In this document: positions 47,581 through 57,071 of the stretch, in pieces
How the letters are laid out: the number at the start of each line of letters is the position of its first letter
Position numbering within the stretch: position 1 is the stretch's first letter
Assembly (NCBI GenBank): GCA_020466095.1
Contig: CM035808.1
Span: forward strand, 5,962,133 to 6,026,132
Length of the DNA stretch: 64,000 bases
Source of the DNA: Chlorops oryzae
Lineage: Eukaryota > Arthropoda > Insecta > Diptera > Chloropidae
Direction: 5' to 3'
Notes under the pieces: model-generated
Seen by the model: the letters and a program-made list of their open reading frames with translations, nothing else
Database searches by the model: none
What the model was told of the DNA's origin: nothing
Position numbers and translations under genes: made by a program

Positions 47581-49549
47581 GAACCTGAAATTGCGATTAC
47601 ACGCAGGTAGAGCCAGGGATGGATATTGCTTGAATTGGCGTAGCTACACTTGTTCTTCGATAGCCGAGGCTTTATTGTTCCGTGTCTTTTCTTCTTTCGT
47701 TTTTATTTTGTTGGCCTTGCCTTCTGTGATGTTACCACTTTTTGTAGCAGTTTCAGTTACATTTTTTTTTCTTCAATTTTTTTTTTAATTCAATTTTCTA
47801 TTCACTCAATAGACTTCTTTGAGATTTTTAAAATGTTTTTTTGTTGTTTTTTTATTTCTTTTTGGTTCGATTCGAAATTCTTTATGCTGTCTTGGCAGTT
47901 TGCTGTGTTGTTGTGTTACTCTGTACTGTACTGTACTGTTGTATTGCTGCAGCCTGTCAGTTTGTTATGTTGTTCTGCTGGCATGTCTGACGATTGTTGC
48001 CCGACCCGAAATCCCCAAAGGCTTTCATGCGATCATGTTTTGCACAGCGAGAGCCATGTGTGTGTAGTCGTTGAGTAAAGCCTTTGCAATTACAAGAATT
48101 ACATTTGAGGTTTAGTTCGACATATCGTGGTCAAAGCTCTGTGCTCTGTTTTTATTTATTTTATTTTCTTTCGTTTTTTGTCTACCCGGTTTTTTTTTTG
48201 TTTTGTTGTTGTTTGAATCGCACATATTATATACGATTTTTTATTATTGTTGGAGTCTTTTTGAAGTGTTTGAGCACTTACACTGGGTGTTACTTGTCTA
48301 TGAGCCATTCGGTGATTATTTTTTTTTTCTTTGCTTCTTCCATTCAATGTTTTCCTCTTTCGTTTTTGGTAGCTGCGAAACCGTTTCTTTTTTCTGATTT
48401 TTTTTTTTGTGCGCTTTTTCTGCTACATCATAAACTTAATTTGAAATAAAAATCCCTGATATGCCGTATAATCCACTTTGCAAGTGTGTTCCAGCATATA
48501 AGCAACAAATAATCGAGCGCCATAAAAGATTGCTTTATGAAATTATGATATAGGTAGGTGGTGGAGGCCAAGAGCGCGAGTCACTCAAGCGGCGGTCCCT
48601 CAGTCAAGTCAGTCAATCGCTGGTTCGTCTCGTCTCGTATCATATAGAATTTTGTGAAACGCTCGTGCATGCATGTGTGCCTTCGATTTTTCCTGGCCGA
48701 TTGTATATTGGCGTCTTTTCAATATTAGTCAATGACTTGGCAAAAAAAAGACCATATTTTTCTCTATCTCTATTTTTCATGCCATTCATACAATCGTTTC
48801 GACATGGGTGGGATCAAAGTATTTTGTATGATATGGAGTTTTCTGACTTGTGATGTGATTTGAAAAGATGTGAAAAACATTTTTCGGAAACCGATTGGAC
48901 GAAAAATTACTTCTATTAGAAAGTTTAGAAAGCTTTTCAGGAATATGAGAGTTGGGAAACATTAACCTATTTTTTGTTTGACGGGCTGTTTGATTTAAAA
49001 TTAATGGAAATAAATGGAATTAACTTTGTTGCTCTTAAATTGATAAAGAAACTCATTGGAAGCACTTAAAGGAGAAGATGCCTTTCACTTAGGTTAAGAA
49101 GCTATGATTCTTTCTTTCCTTATTCAAAAGCATGGAATTATCAGGGATTGAATAAAAAAGCCATTCCTATAGAGATGGTGTTCAAGGAGAATTGATGAGA
49201 GGGTTCCATAATTATTCAAATGATATCTTCAAATTCAGGCTTAGATTTTTCCTTAGCATTTTAAAGGAACTCCTAAGAGATCCTTTCTAATAGGGGCTTG
49301 AAAAAACAAAGCCTGTTTGAATAGATATCTCAAATCAGTCTGTCAGGTCTAATTCCTGAGCTTTCTGGGAAACTATCTTTAGAGATCCTTTTTATAGGGG
49401 CTTGAAAAAAGCAGGGAATAATACCATGTTGTCAAGGTCTAATTGATCTTTAAGGGAATACTATCCGTCCTTCGGTTTTTGATATTTTTTTTTGAAAGGT
49501 GGACTTCAAGGCTCAGAGTCTTCGATCCAGTTTTATGTTTTTTCAAGCC
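47581..49549. other. Non-coding DNA
   Basis: No exon was recognised. TACTCTGTACTGTACTGTAC at 47917-47937 is simple sequence, and T-rich tracts lie at 47761-47785 and 48190-48199. GAGATCCTTTCTAATAGGGG near 49277 and a near copy at 49383 form a direct repeat about 106 bases apart. Confidence 0.5.
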
Positions 49550-49731
49550 CAAGGTTGCAGAAAACGGGGGCGTCCGAAACAGCGCTGGATGGATACAATA
49601 AAATGGTACCTAGAGGCTGTAGGACTTACCTCGGATGATGCAACCGACAGAACAAAATGGAGGAACTGGTCGCGTTTTGCGGACCCCGGGATAGACCGGG
49701 ATAGTTAAACACGCAAGAAGAAGAAGAAGAT
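49550..49731 (+). mobile_element. 3' end of a non-LTR retrotransposon (endonuclease/reverse transcriptase C-terminus)
   Basis: In one frame 49553-49708 reads GCRKRGRPKQRWMDTI, then DDATDRTKWRNWSRFADPG, and ends at a TAA. The pattern RGRPxxRWxDxI ... DAxDRxxWR ... ADP is the characteristic C-terminal end of many insect non-LTR retrotransposon polyproteins, after the reverse-transcriptase domain. The stop is followed by a short AAG repeat tail (AAGAAGAAGAAGAAGATAG, 49713-49731), consistent with such elements ending in a simple repeat. Only the last roughly 50 codons remain, a normal outcome of 5' truncation. The exact clade is not assigned. Confidence 0.8.
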
Positions 49732-50829
49732 AGTCTTCATAAAAGCTTAGACTAGGTTTATGACTGTTGCTGACCCTAAGAGTCACAGTCGGAATAAGGT
49801 TCAAAGTTTTTCAAATAATTTTCATGCAAAATTGTATGACTTCCTGGTAGCCATTGTAAACCTGCTTTAAGATATCATTTGAAAGTTCAAACCTTGAGAA
49901 AGTTTAAACTAGCATCAAGACTATGAATCTCAAAGGTAAAATCTATCAAAAATCGTGTATGTTCCATTGACATTTATAGTTTTTAATTGAAGTTGATGCA
50001 CAAAACCGGCAAAGGGCACCATCATCTCAGCTGGTGGTTGATAAGAAAGAATACCCAAACTCATATGAAGGCATATATGAATCTAGGACGGATTCAATTA
50101 ACGAACAACAATCAACTTCGTAGTATAACATTAGCTGAGTTGATTATCACCCGATACGCACGGATGACAAAGCATAATTCGGCTATGGCCACCCTCGGTG
50201 TTACTACGACTATGAAGCTTCTATAAATCGCCATGGAGAACTTTTACTTGAATCTGCAGTGAAGGTCTCCCCCCTCCCAGTACAGATAATAGCGGAGTTC
50301 CCTTTTGCCATAATTATTAACAAATTTTCTGCTTTAATTTCAGATGAAGAAAAAATGTTATTTAACACGATGAGTCGCATAATGTTTTTTCTTCTATATT
50401 ATCTTTTTTTCGTGGCTTTTGTCTTTTATTTTCGTCAATGCTGAGATGAATTGAATTAAATTGGGATCTCTTGTCTTATGGCCTCCATTTCTGTACGGTT
50501 GTTTTTATTGTTTTGGTTTTTGTTCTCTTTTTTTTTTTTTTTTTGTTTTGATTGTTAACATTTTAAGACAGCAACATGCAACCGTAGGTGGTCATACCAT
50601 GTTCCTCGCTTTGCTAATGAAGGGAAATAGCTGACAGCTTTAATAAAAGAAATACAATCAAAGAAAAGAAAATGGGCAACAACGATTTGCCATAAAAAAA
50701 CAAAAAAAGAAACAAAAATGATGGGAAATCGTCAAGGCGTTCAGCAGGCAATTACGTTTGTCATTTTATATCAATTTGAACATTTTCAAAGCTAACACGA
50801 AAAACCCTTCTTTCATTTCTCTGTTTTAG
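49732..50829. other. Non-coding DNA upstream of the start-codon exon
   Basis: Holds a decayed dispersed repeat: ATATCATTTGAAAGTTCAAA with AAAGTTTAAACTAG near 49875-49910 resembles CTATCATTTGAAAGTTGAAA with AAAGTTTAAACTAG near 53013-53053. A 79-codon frame at 49987-50226 shows no known domain. At 50800-50829 a pyrimidine-rich tract ending CTGTTTTAG|G forms a good splice acceptor. Confidence 0.45.
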
Positions 50830-51469
50830 GTGGAAAAATCATTAATTACCGAAAATAAAAACAAAATAAAATAAAGAAAGAAAAAGTGAGAAAAGGTAAA
50901 AATCGAAAACCCTGCGTGGGTTGTCACGGTCCAACAGGAAACGTCGCGGACACGATTTGAGCTAATAATTAAAAAAAAAAAAATTATTTTAGTAAAAAAA
51001 AAACACCTCCCAATTGTGTAAAAGCTCACTTCATTAAATCGCTTTCCTCGTATACAGGTTTGTGTGCGTATAACCTGCATCCTTCGTCAGCGTCGAAAGC
51101 GAATTAAAAATTTCCATCACGCGAAATGAGCATCAAAACGGTAGGCGAACAGGCCACTTTGTTTTGCAGCCGCGAACAAAACCTCGCCAAAAACAATTAA
51201 TAAACGGAAAGAAGTAGTTTAATGAAAAGAGTTTAATTCTCTTTTCGATCGAAAAAAACAAGGAAAATCATAAAATCCTTTCAACGCAATTTTTAACGAC
51301 TTGCAAAGTGCATTGAAACGCACCGAACCACGACATTGTCCGCGTGTTCGCGTTAAAAATCAGAAAGTAATACAATTAAAAATATAAAAAAAAAGAGAGC
51401 AAAAAAGAAAATTAATTGAAATTAATAAGAAATATCAAAAAGGAAATAAATTAAAAATATTCAACCAAA
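50830..51469 (+). other. Probable 5' untranslated part of the start-codon exon
   Basis: The stretch begins after the acceptor TTTCATTTCTCTGTTTTAG and runs to the ATG at 51470 without a sustained open frame. It becomes strongly A-rich in its last 100 bases, ending in TCAACCAAAATG, as is common for fly leaders. It could alternatively contain its own transcription start; CGTCAGCG near 51086 is only a partial initiator. Exon limits are inferred from motif quality alone. Confidence 0.35.
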
Positions 51470-51615
51470 ATGACTATGAAATCGATGAAATACTCCGATT
51501 GCGATACGATTATGGATGGCTATAATCCCGTACCGCCACCATTGCCACGTCGAGTACCGCCCGTGCGGAATATATACGCCGAACCGTTCGCACACGAGCC
51601 CAATCATCCAAGCAG
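51470..51615 (+). CDS. First coding exon of an unidentified, proline-rich N-terminus protein (partial)
   Basis: ATG at 51470 lies in the fly-preferred context ACCAAAATGAC and opens 48 complete codons plus two bases. The exon ends at AGCAG|GTAAATTC, so translation continues into a downstream exon in phase 2. The peptide begins [18 protein letters not shown] and then [25 protein letters not shown] is a PxxP-type SH3/EVH1-binding sequence, suggesting an intracellular N-terminal tail or a scaffold protein. Codon use is markedly less AT-biased than the flanks, which supports real coding. There is no signal peptide. The downstream partner exon was not located in the window, so the product is unknown. 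The layout of a distal promoter, a long first intron and a small N-terminal exon is typical of large neuronal or developmental fly genes, but this is only a general impression. Confidence 0.6.
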
Positions 51616-52120
51616 GTAAATTCATTTATAGATCATCAATTTTTACCCGAAACCTCACAATGATGATGAACACAATCACAGACGACACAAACAAACAGAC
51701 ACACGAAGTTCGCGCTGCCGCTTCCTTCGCGCACGTTAAATTTTTCTACCTTCATTATTTCTTCATTGTGTAATTCATGTTAATTAAAAGTAACTGAATT
51801 CGGCGAAGAGAAAAGAAAGAATTCAATATTAATAAATGGTTTTAATCAAGCCTTAACGTTTGCCATATTTATGGCAGCTGTGAATTCATATGTAACTACA
51901 AATAAAAATTTATTAAAATACACACAGACCGCCAGTGGTTGAAAAGGAGCACAATAAACCCAAAGTGGGTACAAAGGTGGACTAGTTAGAGAGTGGTTAG
52001 TCAATGTTTGAAATTTTTTATCAATGAGAATTGAACTAGATCTGAATTAAGACAGTTTTTTTTAAGTCCTTAATCGTTATTTATGTTCCGTTTGTGATGG
52101 TCAACCGGCCGGGAGCTGAT
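51616..52120. other. Intron following the start-codon exon, left part
   Basis: The sequence opens with the donor GTAAATTC. It contains no further recognised exon. A frame continuing to 51773 is in a different reading frame from the exon and reads through the splice site. Confidence 0.4.
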
Positions 52121-52227
52121 GAAAATTAAATATCTAAATGAACTTATTAGTTTTGCTGTATCAAATCTAATAAGTTCGACTTCATTGATAGCAAACGGAT
52201 AAATGTTCATTTAGATATTTAATTTTC
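52121..52227. repeat. Inverted repeat (hairpin, MITE-like)
   Basis: GAAAATTAAATATCTAAATG at the left and CATTTAGATATTTAATTTTC at the right are exact inverses, enclosing about 67 bases that include a second inverted pair (TAATAAGTTCG-type). It abuts or slightly overlaps the inverted copy of the 24310 repeat on its right, so its right arm may be part of that repeat's end. No duplication was seen. Confidence 0.6.
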
Positions 52228-52640
52228 TCATCTTATTTTCAAAAAATTTATTAGACATATGGGGTACCAAATTAAAGGAAATCGATCCAGCATTTTGAAT
52301 AAAATAAAAAATTTGGGTGTTAATAGGACCTTTTTCATACCAAAATGGCTCTCAAAGTCAAAAAATGTTTAAAATTTTAAAATTTTACTTTGAAGGCTCA
52401 AATACCCTTGAAGCTGCAATAAAGTGTAAGACTATTTTATACGCCTAGAAAGGTCTGACAATTCTCTGTCGAACTGCATTAAAATTTTTTTATCTTGGAT
52501 ACAAACGTTGAGGCGTGACAATTTTTTTTCTGAAACAACTGCAAATTTCTTTCTTTCCCTTATAACTCCTCAGGGGTGCATTTTGGACCCCCCTCCGTAC
52601 GATTTTTTGTTAGTTCTGACCCCCTCTATCAGCTCTGTAT
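52217..52640 (-). repeat. Dispersed repeat family, copy 2 (inverted orientation)
   Basis: Reverse complement of the 24310-24770 repeat over about 420 bases. TTATTAGACATATGGGGTAC and AGGAAATCGATCCAGCATTT match the inverse of copy 1, as do TACGCCTAGAAAGGTCTGAC and AGGGGTGCATTTTGGACCCC. Small length differences occur at homopolymers. The CAGGGTGTTCC end of copy 1 is not preserved here. The copy lies in the intron after the coding exon at 51470. Confidence 0.8.
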
Positions 52641-53169
52641 ACTTAAGTTAAGGAAGCTTGAAGACTGAAGAACACCTTAAGTGTCAAGGGGTTTAACAGT
52701 CAATTTTTATCCAAAACTCACGAAAAATGTTTTCGGCAGGCAACATTTGAAAAAAACCTAGGTATATTTTTTGTTTATACTTTTTTAAAATTCCTAAAAT
52801 AAGTGAAATTCCTTCGTTAAATTAACTTGAAAACTTATTTTTGGAGCAGTTAAAATGTGTACTTGAGCTTTACTTAAGTGCTAAGGAGACCTTCAGTATG
52901 CACTGTAATATCGGGCCTTAGAGTCTTCAAGCCTACTTAACTCCCTTAAATATTTTTATAATTTTCAAAAATTTTCATATAAAATTAAACTCATCTTAAA
53001 CTCTCCCCAAGGCTATCATTTGAAAGTTGAAAAACTTCAAAAAGTTTAAACTAGGTTGAAGACTACGACCCTAAAGGTAGTTAAATGACTGCTCAATGTG
53101 CAGAAAGACAGCAAAATTCATACAAAAACGAGAACCAAGACCATAACTAGTACACGCGTAACTACTTAC
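52641..53169. other. Non-coding DNA with decayed dispersed repeat
   Basis: No exon is visible on the plus strand. The 52980-53085 part matches the repeat noted at 49860-49935. The minus-strand donor GTAAGT (53169-53164) of the exon at 53170-53264 lies at the right end. Confidence 0.45.
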
Positions 53170-53264
53170 AGAGTAGTTGGAGAGCGGTGGCGCCTCCTGG
53201 GGATAAATGTAATCATTTCTGTATTCAAGAGTGTAAACATTATTAACCTTTACGGGTTGGTGGT
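53170..53264 (-). CDS. Internal coding exon of an unidentified gene on the minus strand (partial)
   Basis: Read on the minus strand, a tract with strong pyrimidine bias ends in TTTTTGCTTTTCAATCAG (acceptor, AG at 53266-53265). The exon then runs 95 bases from 53264 to 53170 and is followed by a perfect donor GTAAGT. Length 95 equals two leftover bases plus 31 codons, so it enters in phase and leaves in phase 0. The peptide is HQPVKVNNVYTLEYRNDY followed by IYPQEAPPLSNYS: polar, tyrosine-rich, without low complexity. The partner exons were not found. The plus strand could be read as an exon too (after TACTTACAG), but its acceptor lacks a pyrimidine tract. The gene lies opposite in orientation to the exon at 51470. 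Confidence 0.5.
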
Positions 53265-53982
53265 CTGATTGAAAAGCAAAAATAACAAAAAAACCAAAGA
53301 AAAGGGTTGAATTGAAATCGATAGTTGAATTGCGCATATGAATAAATAAATAAACAAAAAAAAAAAAAGAATTATTTAAACAAATCGATGATGCTCAATT
53401 GTTGTTGGCTTGGCTCGAGAAGTATGCTTTATTATTTTCCTTAAGCAAATTGAGTTCATATGTGTAGCTTAAGAAGAAAAAAAAAAAGAAATGAGCACAA
53501 ATGTGAAAGGTCAGCAGTATGTGGGCAGTATTGGTCGGCATTATTAATGAATCCCCCCTCGCGTTGTTGGCTTGATTGTTTGATAAATCGCTTGAAATGA
53601 GCTTGCAATTTGCGTCTTTAGAAATCGCGGTCAAATGTTCAAATGCAATCATTTGTTTCTATTAGAGATGAAAGCCGTTCAAAGCAGCGCATTCAATTGT
53701 CTTCAATAGAATTGCTGAGATTTTGTAATATGAAATTATTTCAATAGATTTGAGAAAGGGATATTTTAATACGCTGCCACAATAGGCTTTAATTTCATAT
53801 CTCACGTGGAGTCATACGTACATATGACTTTATTAATTTGAGGAATTCTTAACATGAAATGAGGCAATGGGTCATTCTCACTGTGGAGAAAAATGGCTTA
53901 AAGGTGCCTTTATCTAAAAATTTTGAGAACAAATTCTTAGAGCATTGAAAATTGAATGAATGCATTTATAATTTTGACAATG
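53265..53982. other. Non-coding DNA
   Basis: No further exon was recognised. It starts with the minus-strand acceptor tract and contains a poly-A at 53357-53369 and 53475-53487. Confidence 0.45.
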
Positions 53983-54134
53983 GGGTGCATTCAGGAGACT
54001 CAACTGTTGTGCAACCTTATAAGGTGCGCAACAAAATCAGCTTTCGCAGCATGTTGACGGAGCCCGGACAGTCACCATGCTTAGCCGAGTTTCGCTCCAT
54101 AGTTGCACAACACTTGAGGGCGCTGAATGCACCC
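53983..54134. mobile_element. 152-bp MITE with AATG duplication
   Basis: GGGTGCATTCAGGAGACTCA and ACTGTTGTGCAAC at the left match, in inverse, GTTGCACAACACTTGAGGGC and GCTGAATGCACCC at the right, giving about 33-base ends with a few differences. AATG flanks both sides (53979-53982 and 54135-54138); alternatively the duplication is AAT if the left end has an extra G. An 83-codon open frame that starts upstream and reads through it is not a gene. Confidence 0.75.
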
Positions 54135-54138
54135 AATG

Positions 54139-55604
54139 TCTACAGTTTTCTTGTCCCTTTGAAATTGATTCCTTTTACTTCTCGAAAGAAGACTTTTTTC
54201 TAAAATCCTAACTGAACTTATAAATTCCTTTCAAAAACTGAATGTTTTGAAATCAACATGAAAATGGCCTTCATTTTGCAAAATTAAAACCCTTAATCCT
54301 TTTTTGAAGTACTTTTTTTTGAGAAGGCAGTATGTAGAGTCATTGCCGTAACTCACGTTTACATAGCAAGAACATGTAATAAATCTTTATATGTATCAAC
54401 AAAGGGACTCTCTCAACGACTATGCTAGTTTTTTCAAAATATACCTACAAAATAAAAGATTTCAGCTGGCTTCGATGATAACCATCAGAAAGACATACAC
54501 ATAAATAAATTTCCAAGCGAAAAATATTCCGAATTCTTGTTAAAAGTAAAACTAATTGAAATTTATGAGGCCAAAACAAAGCGTTGTGATGTCAAACAGG
54601 GTCGGTCTCACCCCTTTTTTTAAATTTTTTGGTGTTTTTTTTTTTTATTCTTCAGTGCAAATTGGGGAGAGCGCGCGCAGCTTAATCTATTACACATCGA
54701 AAGACAATAACATGAAAATTTTACAAAAGCCCAACCGCAAAAATAATTCAAAAAAAAAATTCAAAAAAAAAATTAAACAAAAAAAAAAATGCCCTCGGAA
54801 GCCATAAAAATATGTGCAAATGCACACAATAAAATTCGCTGCACCCTCTTTACTCTCGAGAAGTTTCAACGGTGACCCTTTTTGTTTCGCCAAACTCATT
54901 TAAAATGCACGGCGAATTAAAGCGCGGGAGCCGCCGCCGCCGCCGCCACCAAAGAACACCGCCAATCACCAGTTGCCAATGCACTTGCTTAACTTTCACC
55001 TTTCGGCGGCAAATCAATACGACGTCTTAGCAGCGGGGTATTAAGTTCATTGCGAGCTTTTTTTCTTCTTTTGCGCGACTTGTTTTTCTTGAGCTTGCCT
55101 TGCTTCCTGCTGCACACTTTTCCATTTCCATTTGCTGCGGTTATATGAGTCTAAATAGTTTTACCGCGGACTTACCGACAACGATTGCGATTGCGGCCGC
55201 TCCGACACACTCCACACTCACACTCACAGTCACACAGTCACACACGTTTCCAATTTGTTCGCACCTGGATGCATGCATACAAATTAAGTTTGCACCGCAA
55301 AGCTGCGCAAGTAAATGCAACCAAGTTCAATGCATTGTATGTATATACCGCAAGGAAGCGTCCAACAACCGTTTATAACGGCACCGAAATTTCGTTCTGA
55401 TCCCTTTAAACGAGGACAACATCAGCAGAGACGAGGGTGCGCAGACAAAGTTCATAGCGTGCCATTGTGACGCCATCAAAAAGCACGTGTGCTCTCGAAA
55501 GTGTTTACGTTTGCGCTCATACGCTAGACTCGACTTAATTCAATACCATTCCCATTAAATGCACACAAACGCACAGTCACATCCGTGCCAATGTACTATA
55601 CATA
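54139..55604. other. Non-coding DNA, partly GC-richer
   Basis: No exon could be fixed. CCGCCGCCGCCGCCGCC lies at 54932-54949, and CACTCACACTCACAG/CACACAGTCACAC at 55213-55243. GCACGTGTGC near 55483 contains a CACGTG E-box. The 54900-55560 part has the texture of a fly enhancer or promoter-proximal region. Confidence 0.4.
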
Positions 55605-55637
55605 CCCAATAAACACAAAAACGAGGATGATATCGTA

Positions 55638-55976
55638 ACGATATCGAGACGAATTCGAGAAAACTAAATTTCTCGATATCGCGATTTTGCACTCGCGACG
55701 ATATCGAGACGAATTCGAGAAAACTAAATTTCTCGATATCGCGATTTTGCACTCGCGACGATATCGAGACGAATTCGAGAAAATTGAATTTCTCGATATC
55801 GAGATTCTGGACTCGCGAAGATATCGAGACGAGTTCGCGAAAATCAAATTTCTCGATATCGAGATTCTGGACTCGCGAAGATATCGAGACGAGTTCGCGA
55901 AAATCCAAATTCTCGATATCGAGATTCTGGACTCGCGAAGATATCGAGACGAGTTCGCGAAAATCAAATTTTTCGT
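55638..55976 (+). repeat. 60-bp CGATATCG tandem array, forward
   Basis: About 5.7 units of 60 bases, in perfect register. Each contains CGATATCGAGACGA, TTCGAGAAAA or TTCGCGAAAA, TTTCTCGATATCG and an ACTCGCGA linker. Adjacent left units (GCACTCGCGACG) and right units (GGACTCGCGAAG) form two subtypes. Because 60 is a multiple of 3, long frames remain open on both strands with 20-residue periodic translations. These are not proteins. Confidence 0.9.
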
Positions 55977-56188
55977 AGAGCGTGAATCACATTAAACGAA
56001 TTCGAATCGAACTCGTTATCGTTTTTGTGTTTATTAGGTCCTTCTTATTTTTCTTCTTTTCCCTTATGTGTTTCGAGTTCAAAACGAGTTCACTAAACTA
56101 CTTTCTAGGATTTCGTTTTTCTCAAATTCGTAACGAATTTGTGGCGATATAATCTTCGTTTTTGTATTTATTGGGCTAAAAATGTTTC

Positions 56189-56460
56189 GTCTCGATATCT
56201 TCGCGAGTCCAAAATCACGATATCGAGAAATTTGATTTTCGCGAACTCGTCTCGATATCTTCGCGAGTCCAGAATCTCGATATCGAGAATTTGGATTTTC
56301 GCGAACTCGTCTCGATATCTTCGCGAGGCCAAAATCACAATATCGAGATTTTGATTTTTCTCGAATTCGTCTCGTTATCTTCGCGAGGCCAAAATAACGA
56401 TATCGAGAAATTTGATTTTCGCGGACTCGTCTCGATATCTTCGCGAGGCCAAAATCACGG
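56189..56460 (-). repeat. 60-bp CGATATCG tandem array, inverted copy
   Basis: About 4.5 units equal to the reverse complement of the 55638 array (CGTCTCGATATCTTCGCGAG, then CGATATCGAGAAATTTGATT). Subtype GCGAGGCC replaces GCGAGTCC in the right half. Together the two arrays could form a hairpin of roughly 270-340 base pairs with a loop of about 210 bases. Confidence 0.85.
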
Positions 56461-56582
56461 TACGAAACTTTTATTCTCGAAGGTAGTTTTGTTAATTTGT
56501 TTCCAAATCGGAAGGCATTCGAGGTAAATATAGAATCAAGCTAAACTTATAAACGAAAAAAAGTCATTCATTTCAATTCGGC

Positions 56583-56665
56583 GAAGACGGCGTAATGGGT
56601 AAGCAGACTAGAAACATGACTAGATATCAAGAGGTTCGGTGTTCAAATCCCACAGGCAGTGGATT
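56583..56665 (+). mobile_element. tRNA-derived SINE-like relic
   Basis: GACGGCGTAATGGGTAAGCA resembles a pol III box A, and TTCGGTGTTCAAATCCCACA a box B and T-arm, with spacing as in a tRNA. A T-rich run at 56694-56713 follows. The acceptor stem is not convincingly paired and the anticodon loop is unclear, so it is a SINE head or tRNA-like relic, not a tRNA gene. It lies inside the foldback element. Confidence 0.55.
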
Positions 56666-56794
56666 CAAAAGCGTGGTTACCAGCAATAGAACCGTTTTTT
56701 TTTTTTTTTTTTTACCGAAAATAGTATTATAATAAGACTGTTATTTGAATTTTACATTAAATATAAAAATTAATGATTTTTTTGCTAATCGTCC

Positions 56795-56950
56795 GTTAAG
56801 GATTCGAGAGCGATGAAAATCTCGATTCGCTAGCGATTTGAGTTAAGGCTCGTTAACGATTCGAGAACGATGAAAATCTCGATTCGCTAGCGATTCGAGT
56901 TAAGGCTCGTTAACGATTCGAGAACGATGAAAATCTCGATTCGCTAATGA
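56795..56950 (+). repeat. 57-bp tandem repeat, about 2.7 units
   Basis: The unit includes CGATGAAAATCTCGATTCGC, TAGCGATTCGAGTTAAGGCT and CGTTAACGATTCGAGA, with a period of exactly 57 (CGATGAAAAT at 56811, 56868 and 56925). It is distinct from the 60-bp array but shares a CTCGAT/ATTCGAG vocabulary. Confidence 0.9.
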
Positions 56951-57071
56951 TAAGTGACTCTCTCACGATATCGAAATCGTCTCGATATCGTCTCGAATTA
57001 TCGTCGCGAAACATTTTTAAGAGAAAACGATATTGCCTCGATATCGTTACGATATCGTTGTGTTTATTGGG

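Larger units (their letters stand above)
55605..57071. mobile_element. Composite foldback element with CCCAATAAACAC termini
   Basis: The left end CCCAATAAACACAAAAACGA (55605) has its inverse at the right end, GTTGTGTTTATTGGG (ending 57071), and TA flanks both sides. Two further right-type ends lie inside: GTTTTTGTGTTTATTAGG ending near 56038 and CGTTTTTGTATTTATTGGG ending at 56175. Between them are a direct 60-bp array, the same array inverted, a tRNA-like relic and a 57-bp array. This is the structure expected of a foldback-type transposon that has grown by internal duplication or nested insertion. No transposase frame is present. Confidence 0.7.

Noticed and set aside
55555..55995. Long frames on both strands with 20-residue periodic peptides
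   Set aside because: They come from the 60-bp array, whose length is a multiple of three. Both strands and several frames stay open at once.
55638..56460. CRISPR-like direct repeats
   Set aside because: The units are contiguous 60-base tandem repeats without unique spacers, in an insect-like genome.
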